A DNA stretch of 53,716 bases from an uncultured Bacteroidales bacterium. Its GTDB lineage: Bacteria > Bacteroidota > Bacteroidia > Bacteroidales > F082. The notes below the pieces were generated by a model that was given only the letters and a program-made list of their open reading frames with translations, was not told where the DNA came from and did not search any database. Made by a program: the position numbers and the translations under genes. The stretch spans positions 1 through 53,716 of the forward strand of contig CAJOIH010000015.1 of the NCBI GenBank assembly GCA_905234455.1, written 5' to 3'. Of this stretch, positions 41,193 through 48,365 are shown one piece after another; the stretch's first letter is position 1; each line of letters opens with the position of its first letter.

Positions 41193-41578
41193 TTGAGGGT
41201 GGCTTTGAGCCGATAGAGGAGGTCGCCGCCGATGATGCCGTCGATGGCGGGGAGTCCCAGTTTTTGGTAAGTTTCGTGGACGTTTTCGAGGTCGAGGGCG
41301 ACGGCTTCGTAATCCTTGATCTCGATGTCGCCAAATGTCAAGGCATGGATGACAAACGTGGAGGTTTCGAGATCGCTGCCACCCACGCCGGCGGTGATGC
41401 CTTCTTTTTTCTCGAATTTGGGATGCTCGACGAAACGGCTGATGACGGTGGGGTCGAACACCGAGCGTGAGGCGCCGGTGTCGATCAAGAAATTGGCTTC
41501 CATGCCATTGATCTTGCCTTTGACCATGACATGGAAGCCTTCTCCTTCGATATCCAGAAGACGGATGGGGAGTTGCAT
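41132..41578 (-). CDS. Retropepsin-like aspartic protease
   Basis: 148 residues. NFLIDTGASRSVFD is the active-site DTGA motif, and DGIIGGDLL the following psi-loop (hydrophobic-GG-D). Single-domain clan AA proteases of this size act as dimers; no signal peptide is seen, so it is cytoplasmic. Its start overlaps the LOG gene's stop by one base (TGATG), so the two are coupled. The basic tail (RKIRFTKPRSKSNTNK) is encoded opposite the FG-GAP gene's sorting domain. Confidence 0.82.
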   Translation of the reverse strand: MQLPIRLLDIEGEGFHVMVKGKINGMEANFLIDTGASRSVFDPTVISRFVEHPKFEKKEGITAGVGGSDLETSTFVIHALTFGDIEIKDYEAVALDLENVHETYQKLGLPAIDGIIGGDLLYRLKATLNYRLRKIRFTKPRSKSNTNK

Positions 41579-42300
41579 CAGAGTTCCAGGTTGGGTTTCA
41601 CGCTGAAACGCTTGTAGAAGTCCTCGATTACCTTGACGGCTTCTTCGGCGGTGTCGACTACGTGGAAGATGTCGAAGTCTTCCTCGTTGATCATGTTTTC
41701 CTTGAGCATGGTGTTGCGGAACCAGTCGATCAGCCCTTGCCAGTAGTCCTTGCCGACGAGTACGACGGGGAAGTCGGACAGTTTCTCGGTTTGGATGAGG
41801 GTGAGGGCTTCCGACATCTCGTCGAGGGTGCCGAAGCCGCCTGGCATGGCGATGTAGCCTTGGGCGTAGCGCATGAAGATGTTTTTGCGGACGAAGAAGT
41901 AGTTGAACCGGATGTTCTTATCGAAGTCGACGTAGTCGTTGCATTTGCCTTCGAAGGGCAGCAGGATCTCGAGTCCCACGCTGACGCCGCCGGCTTCTTT
42001 GGCGCCTTTGTTGCCGGCTTCCATGATACCGGGACCGCCGCCGGTGAGGACGCCGAAGCCGAGTTGGGTGATGCCGCGGGCGATGTCCTCGGTCATCTTG
42101 TAGTATTTGTCGCCGGGTTTGGTGCGTGCCGAGCCGAAGATGGCCACGCAGGGGCCGATGGTCGACATCTTCTCCATGCCGTCGACGAATTCGGCCATGA
42201 TCTTGAACACCGACCAGGAGTCGTGGGTCTTGATGTCGTTCCACGACTTGGGTTGGAAGCTCTGGCGGATGATTTTTTCTTCTCTTTCTGTAATCGGCAT
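41578..42300 (-). CDS. LOG-family Rossmann protein (TIGR00730)
   Basis: 240 residues from ATG 42300 (MPITEREEKIIRQSF). AIFGSART, LTGGGPGIMEAGNKGA and PGGFGTLDEMSEALT are the LOG/lysine-decarboxylase-like signature (PGGxGTxxE). Family members release free base from nucleoside 5'-monophosphates such as AMP or cytokinin nucleotides. Cytoplasmic. Upstream is tRNA-Gly on the opposite strand; no TAnnTTTG box for this gene was identified. Confidence 0.9.
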   Translation of the reverse strand: MPITEREEKIIRQSFQPKSWNDIKTHDSWSVFKIMAEFVDGMEKMSTIGPCVAIFGSARTKPGDKYYKMTEDIARGITQLGFGVLTGGGPGIMEAGNKGAKEAGGVSVGLEILLPFEGKCNDYVDFDKNIRFNYFFVRKNIFMRYAQGYIAMPGGFGTLDEMSEALTLIQTEKLSDFPVVLVGKDYWQGLIDWFRNTMLKENMINEEDFDIFHVVDTAEEAVKVIEDFYKRFSVKPNLEL

Positions 42301-42312
42301 AAACTTTTTCTT

Positions 42313-42320
42313 TATTTTTG
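42313..42320 (+). promoter_or_regulatory. -7 box TATTTTTG of tRNA-Gly
   Basis: TATTTTTG followed by CAG, 10 bases before the tRNA 5' end. Confidence 0.65.
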
Positions 42321-42330
42321 CAGTCGGAAT

Positions 42331-42403
42331 GCGAATGTAGCTCAGTTGGTAGAGCATCAGCTTCCCAAGCTGAGGGTCGCGGGTTCGAACCCCGTTATTC
42401 GCT
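42331..42403 (+). tRNA. tRNA-Gly (anticodon CCC)
   Basis: Acceptor GCGAATG/TATTCGC (one G-U), D arm GCTCAGTTGGTAGAGC, anticodon arm TCAGC-TTCCCAA-GCTGA with CCC at 34-36, T loop TTCGAAC. 73 nt, no encoded CCA. Confidence 0.94.
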
Positions 42404-42408
42404 CAAAG

Positions 42409-42446
42409 TTAAGGGGTTGCGTGAAGCGCAACCCCTTAATGTTTTT
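42409..42446 (+). terminator. Terminator of tRNA-Gly
   Basis: TTAAGGGGTTGCG (42409-42421) and CGCAACCCCTTAA (42427-42439) form a perfect 13-bp stem, followed by TGTTTTTA. Confidence 0.8.
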
Positions 42447-43716
42447 AGGCCACAGGTGTGCCGCATTCGGGGCAGAACTTACCGGTCACCTCGGTGCCAC
42501 ATTTCGGGCATTTCTTCGGTGCGTCGTCGGCCGGTATGGGTGTGCCGCATTCAGGGCAGAACTTGCCAGTGGTCTCGGTGCCGCATTTCGGGCATTTCTT
42601 GGCAGCCTTGGGAGCCGGAGCGGGTGTGCCGCATTCGGGGCAGAACTTGCCGGTGATGAGGGTGCCGCACTTGGGGCAGGGCACGCCTTGGGGCTGCTGA
42701 CCGCCTTGATTGTAGGGGTCGTAGTTGGTCTGCGGGGCTTGTCCCTGACCGTTCCAGGCGTTCTGCATCACGCCGCCAGTCATGCCACCGGTACCGGCGT
42801 TCATCATGCCGAGGCCCATGAAAGCGCCACCAGCGCCGCCGGGGTTGTTGGCAGCATCGCCCATGACGTCGATGATCTTGCCTTGCTGCATCATCGAGTT
42901 GGAGCTGTATTCGTAACGGTCGATCTTGGCCTGGCTGGCTTCGTCGAGCGAGACGGACTCCACGGTGAAGCTCACCAACTTGAGACCACGGGCACGGATG
43001 GGTTCGTCGAACACCTTCTCGTCCATCACCTGCTTGATCTCGTCGGTGTTGCTGGGCAGCTCGAGCACGGGCACACGGTGTTGGCTGTTGCCCATCTCGT
43101 TGAGCACGTTCTGGAAAGCGGCGATGACCTCGCTGCGCATCTGCTCAGTGATGTCGTTCTTCTTCACCACGTTGGCCGTGCCGGCATGGATGCGCATGAA
43201 GATGCCCATGTCGTCGATCTGGAAGGTGTACTTGCCGTAGCAACGGACGTTGACGCCCATCGGGCTCAGCGAGCCGGTCATCTGGTTGGGGATGGCGTGC
43301 GACCAATCCTGGAAGGGGATCGGGGTGGCGGTGCCGAACTTGTTGTCCAAGATCTCCTTGATGTTGAAGAAGAAGATGGCCTGCTCCTTGGCGGGAGTGC
43401 CGCCGTATGTGAAACGCTGCCACATTTCCTTGAATACGGGGCCGAACTGTCCGCCGAAGAAGGAGGGTGACGAGGATTGGTCGAAGGTGTAGACGCCTTC
43501 TTCAGCCGATGCGTCGAGCACCGAGCCGCTGTCGTAAATCACCACAGCCTGTCCAGGAGCCACGATGATGCGGCTGCCCTTGGAGATTTGCCCTGTCTTG
43601 GTGGTTTGTTTCACCATCAGTGTGTCCATGTCCATGTTGTCACATTTGATTAGGTCTAACCACTGATCTTTCAGTGTGCCGCCAATGGCGCTACCTATAG
43701 CTTTGATAAGTCCCAT
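42445..43716 (-). CDS. SPFH-domain protein with three double zinc ribbons (YdjI-like)
   Basis: 423 residues. The first 290 are the SPFH/virion-core-like domain typical of YdjI (GLIKAIGSAIGGTLKDQW; IIVAPGQAVVIYDSG; FFFNIKEI). Then a Gly/Met/Gln-rich linker, then CPKCGT..TGKFCPECGTP three times with a 28-residue period (84 bases, copies at 42458, 42542 and 42626 in DNA). Each unit has two CxxC pairs. Known YdjI works with envelope-stress proteins at the membrane in Bacillus. It shares an apparent transcript with the Tim44-like gene 48 bases upstream. Confidence 0.88.
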   Translation of the reverse strand: MGLIKAIGSAIGGTLKDQWLDLIKCDNMDMDTLMVKQTTKTGQISKGSRIIVAPGQAVVIYDSGSVLDASAEEGVYTFDQSSSPSFFGGQFGPVFKEMWQRFTYGGTPAKEQAIFFFNIKEILDNKFGTATPIPFQDWSHAIPNQMTGSLSPMGVNVRCYGKYTFQIDDMGIFMRIHAGTANVVKKNDITEQMRSEVIAAFQNVLNEMGNSQHRVPVLELPSNTDEIKQVMDEKVFDEPIRARGLKLVSFTVESVSLDEASQAKIDRYEYSSNSMMQQGKIIDVMGDAANNPGGAGGAFMGLGMMNAGTGGMTGGVMQNAWNGQGQAPQTNYDPYNQGGQQPQGVPCPKCGTLITGKFCPECGTPAPAPKAAKKCPKCGTETTGKFCPECGTPIPADDAPKKCPKCGTEVTGKFCPECGTPVA

Positions 43717-43764
43717 GTTAATTTAATTTAGTTTATAATTATTAATTTAGAGATTTCTTGATTC

Positions 43765-44670
43765 CTAACTCCTCGAGTGTATATCGGTCAACACCCAGTC
43801 GTGTTCGCCATTGGTGATGACGCTGCCGCAATAAGAGCACTGGCCCGACGAGGTGACCTCGGTGGGGGCGCCGCAGTTGGGGCAGTTGGTGATGGAGTTG
43901 CCTTTGCGGCCTAGGTCGGTCTTCAGGCCGGCCTTACGGTTGAACACCATCTCGTATTTCATGAACCAGTCGCGGTTGGGGTCGCTTTCGAGCACCTTCT
44001 TGGTGGCGTCGTCGATCACATAGTCGCGCATCACGGCGTTGAGCCACACCACCAGCACTTCCTTGTCGCCGTCCTGGCGGAATTCGTGCAGCGAGCAGTG
44101 CTTGATGCCGATCTTCTCGATGACGTTGGTTTTGCCCAGGCGGATGTATTCGTCGAGTTGCTGCTTGTGCATGTTGAACAGGGTCTCGCTCTCGAAGGGG
44201 CGGATGGGTTTCCAGTCCTTGGCAGTCCAGGCGGCCTGGATGGTCATGAACACCTCACGGGCGAAGCCGATGAACTTGTCGGACGAGAAGGCTGGGTCGA
44301 CGGCTTGGATCTGGGCGGCCACATTGGCGCTGTTGTCGAAGGTGATGTCGGCCTGGGCCTGGTTCTGCACCCTTTGGTTGATGATGTTGGGGTCGGAGGC
44401 TTGTTTCTTGGCCTTCTTGCGGCGCAAGAAGACAATGACGAGCAGGATGGCCAGCACGATGAAGCCAGTGACGGGATCGTTGATGAAGAGGCCGATGAGG
44501 TAGCCGATGATGGCGCCCCAGTCGCCGTCGCCTCCCCAGTCGCCTCCGCCACTGCTATAACGGTTCTGGTTGCCTACGTCGCCAAAGGCCAAAGTGCAGG
44601 CCAAGAGGCTGACGGCCAACAGCACGAAGGGAAGATATCGTTGGAGTTTCTTAAAAAAAGTGTGCTTCAT
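43765..44670 (-). CDS. Tim44-like membrane protein with zinc ribbon
   Basis: 301 residues. It begins with a hydrophobic signal or anchor, a Gly-Asp-rich stretch (YSSGGGDWGGDGDWG), and one membrane helix (GFIVLAILLVIVFLRRKKAK). The middle (AFSSDKFIGFAREVFMTIQAAWTAKDW, then LRDYV-like VMRDYVIDD) is a Tim44-like/SnoaL-type fold. The C-terminus has CPNCGAP and CSYCGS for zinc. The zinc ribbon and position link it to the SPFH gene. Promoter TATCTTTG at 44691-44698 (minus). Confidence 0.8.
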   Translation of the reverse strand: MKHTFFKKLQRYLPFVLLAVSLLACTLAFGDVGNQNRYSSGGGDWGGDGDWGAIIGYLIGLFINDPVTGFIVLAILLVIVFLRRKKAKKQASDPNIINQRVQNQAQADITFDNSANVAAQIQAVDPAFSSDKFIGFAREVFMTIQAAWTAKDWKPIRPFESETLFNMHKQQLDEYIRLGKTNVIEKIGIKHCSLHEFRQDGDKEVLVVWLNAVMRDYVIDDATKKVLESDPNRDWFMKYEMVFNRKAGLKTDLGRKGNSITNCPNCGAPTEVTSSGQCSYCGSVITNGEHDWVLTDIHSRS

Positions 44671-44690
44671 CGTCGGTGAATATTGAAAAG

Positions 44691-44747
44691 CAAAGATAAT
44701 AATAATTTCAAAAAATGTGCCGTTTTAACAAAAAATACCTATCTTTG
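44691..44747. promoter_or_regulatory. Divergent -7 boxes for the Tim44-like gene and tRNA-Val
   Basis: CAAAGATA at 44691-44698 (minus TATCTTTG) and TATCTTTG at 44740-44747 (plus), the latter 12 bases before tRNA-Val. Confidence 0.65.
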
Positions 44748-44759
44748 CCGCCACAAAAT

Positions 44760-44834
44760 GGGAGCTTAGCTCAGTTGGTTCAGAGCATCGCCCTTACAAG
44801 GCGGGGGTCGTTGGTTCGAGTCCAACAGTTCCCA
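44760..44834 (+). tRNA. tRNA-Val (anticodon TAC)
   Basis: Acceptor GGGAGCT/AGTTCCC, anticodon arm TCGCC-CTTACAA-GGCGG with TAC at 34-36, T arm GTTGG-TTCGAGT-CCAAC. 75 nt, CCA not encoded. Confidence 0.95.
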
Positions 44835-44840
44835 CAAAAA

Positions 44841-44869
44841 AAACGGCAGGTCATCCCTGCCGTTTTTTG
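44841..44869. terminator. Bidirectional terminator
   Basis: AAACGGCAGG-TCATC-CCTGCCGTTT followed by TTT, and preceded by A8. Serves tRNA-Val and the convergent T9SS gene. Confidence 0.85.
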
Positions 44870-44890
44870 TTTACAGTTTACATCTAACAG

Positions 44891-46732
44891 TTAATAGTTG
44901 ACGAGTTGTTTGCGGGTGACGAGTTTGCCGTCCTTGGTGTAGCCTTGGACGATATACACGCCGCGCCCCAGTTCTTCGAGGTTGGTGTTTCGCAACAGCT
45001 GGCCGCCCAGGGTGTAGATTTTGGTAACGTTGACGATCTCCTCGGTGGAAAGCTCGGCAACCGAGGTCACTGTGATGAGGAGGTAGTCTTCGCCATCCGC
45101 CGTCAGGGCATAGTCCGACTCGCACTCGTCGTATACGGCAGTGAGCCTGAAGATGTAGTCGCCGGCAGGCAACTCCTCTATATAGGAGGTCTGGTCGGCG
45201 TCGATTTCGATGACTTCCTTAAGGTCTTCTCGGTAGAGGTTGTAGTGATGCGGAACCCGCTCCGGAGCGGTCCAGTAGAGTTCTACACCGTACCATTGGC
45301 ATTGGCTGTCGAAAGCGTAAAACCCATAGAAGTCAGTGGGCGGATCGCAAGGTGCTGGCGGAGTGGGAGGGGTGACCTCGCCCATGGTGCCGTCCCAACC
45401 GATGTTCTGGCCATAGACGCCGCCACTGCTGCTGTTGACCCACGCCACGATGTTTTGTCCGAGATGGAAGCCGGAGCTGTTCTCGCTGAATGCCTTGGCC
45501 GCATTGGAAGAAGTCATGGTGGTGTTCCATTGTTCCGTACCTTCCATGTCGTATCCCACCGCTTTGAGGGCGTTGTCGCCGATGCTGTAGATCACGGTAA
45601 AGCCTTCGCCGTATTCATAGGCGTCGACTTTGATGTCGGAGTAGTCGCCGATGGCGTCGGTCACCTCTATACCCTCTTCCCAGGGCTTTTCGCCGATGGC
45701 CGTGATGCGGTTCATCATCACCATGTCTTGGACCTGTACATCTGAATCCGTCTGCCGGTAGGCGAGGATGAGGTCGTGGCTCACCGGGTCGACGGTGGCG
45801 TAGGCATTGGTGTAATAATGGCTAGCATCATGGCTGTGGACGGTGACGCCGTTGGTGTCCATGATGGTGGGTGCGCCGTTGGCGTTGAAATGGGTGACGT
45901 AGGTGTTGTAAACGCCGCCTATGCCGTTGTGCCACTGGTAAACATAACCTCCTCCGTTGCCGTCGGAGATGGCATAATGCACATAGCTGGCTCCTACGGT
46001 CTGCAGGCCGAGCAACAGCGTCTCAGGAACGATCTGTCCGCCGTCTTTGTCGTATCCGGCGACGTAGATCTCCTTCTGGTAGTTGGTCCAGCCTTGCAGG
46101 GTTTGCTTGGCATAGACCACGAACACGCCGTTTTCGGCGGGTACCAAGATGCCGTTGGTGCATTTCTTGGCTGGGTCGTTGATGGTGACGGAGGCTCTCA
46201 ACGTGCCGTTGGGATTGACGTATTGCAGGAAGGTGCTGTCCATGTCGGTGCCCAGGGCCCAAATGCCGCCGTCATCGCCGGCCAGAATCTCGGAGCGGCC
46301 TCCGCCTTCACCGTTGAAGAGCACGATGCCATGCTCGCCCCAGGGGAGGGAGCCGTCGGCATTGATCTTGACCGCCCAGTGGTGGGGGCCAAGGGTGCGG
46401 AACACCGTCGCTACGCCGCCTTCTACAGCAGTCATGGCATAGCCGGGCGACCAGGTGGCGAAGTCGGGGGTGGTGATGTGGATGCCTTCGGCGGGCCATT
46501 GCGGCACACCTTCGGCATTGAGCCGCTGTACCCAGGGCGACCAGCCGTTTTCACCTTGATAGTGCCACTGCACGTAGGTGTCGCCTGAGATGGGGTCGGT
46601 GGCGACATACACCTCGGCGGCGCTACTGTTGCAGTTGGCGATGAAGGTGTTGTTGGCAGGGTTGTTGACCCACTGGGCGTTCAGTTCCCAGCAGGCCAAC
46701 AACACTACCGCTAATAAGGTGATTCTTCTCAT
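44891..46732 (-). CDS. Secreted T9SS protein
   Basis: 613 residues from ATG 46732, where a signal peptide begins (MRRITLLAVVLLACWELNAQ). The open frame extends 92 codons further, but that part is antisense-like Arg/His-rich and overlaps the transporter. Repeating strands such as YVQWHYQGENGWSPWVQRLN, EGVPQWPAEGI, GGIWALGTD resemble a beta-propeller. Then a fibronectin-III-like domain (PPTDFYGFYAF...RLTAVYDECES) and a C-terminal part IYTLGGQLL..GVYIVQGYTKDG of the T9SS sorting type. Start overlaps the transporter stop (ATGA). Confidence 0.8.
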   Translation of the reverse strand: MRRITLLAVVLLACWELNAQWVNNPANNTFIANCNSSAAEVYVATDPISGDTYVQWHYQGENGWSPWVQRLNAEGVPQWPAEGIHITTPDFATWSPGYAMTAVEGGVATVFRTLGPHHWAVKINADGSLPWGEHGIVLFNGEGGGRSEILAGDDGGIWALGTDMDSTFLQYVNPNGTLRASVTINDPAKKCTNGILVPAENGVFVVYAKQTLQGWTNYQKEIYVAGYDKDGGQIVPETLLLGLQTVGASYVHYAISDGNGGGYVYQWHNGIGGVYNTYVTHFNANGAPTIMDTNGVTVHSHDASHYYTNAYATVDPVSHDLILAYRQTDSDVQVQDMVMMNRITAIGEKPWEEGIEVTDAIGDYSDIKVDAYEYGEGFTVIYSIGDNALKAVGYDMEGTEQWNTTMTSSNAAKAFSENSSGFHLGQNIVAWVNSSSGGVYGQNIGWDGTMGEVTPPTPPAPCDPPTDFYGFYAFDSQCQWYGVELYWTAPERVPHHYNLYREDLKEVIEIDADQTSYIEELPAGDYIFRLTAVYDECESDYALTADGEDYLLITVTSVAELSTEEIVNVTKIYTLGGQLLRNTNLEELGRGVYIVQGYTKDGKLVTRKQLVNY

Positions 46733-48329
46733 TTGATATTGGGTTCTTCCAGTCCGAGGTGCTTCTTGGCATCCACACGCTTGAGGATGATGCCGATGAT
46801 CAAGGCGGCCACGCCGAGGCAGGCGAGCATCACCAGGGGCCAGGTGTAGTTGAGGGCCACCGGGTCGTCGACGCCGGGGTTGGTGTTCTCCAGCACCTTG
46901 CCGATGAGCAGCGGGAACAGCCACAGGCCGATGTTCTGGATCCAGAAGATCAGGGCGTAGGCTGAACCGATGATCTTCTCGTCGACGAGTTTCGGGACGC
47001 TCGGCCACAAGGCGGCAGGCACCAGCGAGAACGAGGCACCCAGCACCAGGATGGTCACGTAGGCCACGACGACACCGCCAACGGCATTGCCCTTGAACAT
47101 GGGCAGGATGAAGGCGAAGGTGAGGTGGCAGATGATGAGCAGCAACGAGCCGATCATCAGCATCGAAGCGGCCTTGCCCTTATTGTCGACATAGCTGCCG
47201 AGGATGGGGGTGATGGCCACGGCCAGCAGCGGGAACACGGCGAAGATGGTCTCGGCGGTGCCACGCATGTAACCCATGTAGCAGCCACAACGGCGACGGC
47301 CATCAAACCGAACTTCATGCCTTTCTTCTTCGAGAAGTTGCTGGCGAAGGAGCACACGGCCACCACGAGCATGATGATGTATTGTACGATGGTGACGGTG
47401 TCGCCGGCCCAGAACGAACCCGCGGCGGGCTCAGTGAGGGTGAGGTTGCACTGCAGCATGTTGACGGCGTACTTCTGGAAGGGGAAGATGGCCGAGTAGT
47501 ACAGCACGCAGAGCAGGGCGACCAGCCAGAAGCCGAGGCTCGAGAGGATCTTGCCGATGTCGCTGACCTTGAACGGGTCGTCTTTCTCTTCGGCTTCACC
47601 GGTCTGGGCATCGAGTTTTTTGTCCATGAAGAAGTACACGATGAACATGATCAGGGCGATGCAGAGCAGCACCACGCCGAAGGCCACGGAACGGCTCACG
47701 TTGATGCTGCCGCCGAGTTTGGCGAAGTAGGGGGAGAAGATCATGCAGGTGGCCACACCCAGGCGGGCGAGGGCCATCTCCGAACCCATGGCGAGGGCGG
47801 TTTCACGGCCCTTGAACCATTTGACGATACCGCGGCTCACGGTGATGCCGGCCATCTCAGTGCCGCAACCGAAGATCATGAAGCCGACGGCGGCCATCTT
47901 GGCCGAGGCGGGCATGCCACGGTAGAAGGGCGAGACGCCCAGTTCCTCGAAGACGGGGATGTAGTTGAGGTTGTTGTTGAACCAGTTTTCCAGTCCGCTG
48001 CCGTAGAACGACTCGCTGATGGCGTAATACTTGATCAAGCCGCCCACGAGCATCACGGCGCCCGAAAGCACGGCGGTGAAGCGCACGCCCATCTTGTCGA
48101 GGATGATACCGGCGAAGATGAGGAAGAACACGAAGACGTTCAGGAAGGTCTCAGCACCCTGCATGGTGCCGAAGGCGAGGCTGTCCCAACCGCGTTCGGT
48201 TTGCATGAGGTCCTTGATGGGGGACAGGATGTCCATGAAGATGTAGCTGCAGAACATGGCCAGAGCCAACAGCAGCAGGGCAATCCACCGCATGGTGGCA
48301 TTGTCTCTCAAAGTGAGTTTTTCGGTCAT
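46729..48329 (-). pseudogene. MFS transporter split by a frameshift
   Basis: About 533 codons if joined. The N-terminal part (48329 down to about 47285) starts MTEKLTLRDNATMRWIALLL and holds about nine helices up to GLMAVAVVAATWV. The C-terminal part, in another frame, resumes at YMGYMRGTAETIFAVFPLLA with the last helices and ends LEEPNIK. The shift lies at about 47275-47300 and equals one missing base (or two added). The sequence resembles MFSD1-like carriers, whose human relative exports dipeptides; an M16 protease lies upstream. Real mutation or assembly error cannot be told apart here. Confidence 0.82.
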
Positions 48330-48337
48330 TATTTTGG

Positions 48338-48365
48338 ATTTAAAGATTTAAAGATTCAAAGATTT
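48338..48365. repeat. 8-bp tandem repeat
   Basis: ATTTAAAG, ATTTAAAG, ATTCAAAG and ATTT in series between the M16 and transporter genes. Confidence 0.6.

Noticed and set aside
41662..43470. A 602-codon open frame on the plus strand
   Set aside because: It is antisense to the LOG and SPFH genes and runs through tRNA-Gly. Composition mirrors the codon pattern of the real genes.
44891..47008. Extended N-terminus for the T9SS protein up to 47008
   Set aside because: The extra 92 residues are Arg/His/Pro-rich, overlap the transporter gene, and lie in front of a clear signal peptide at 46732.
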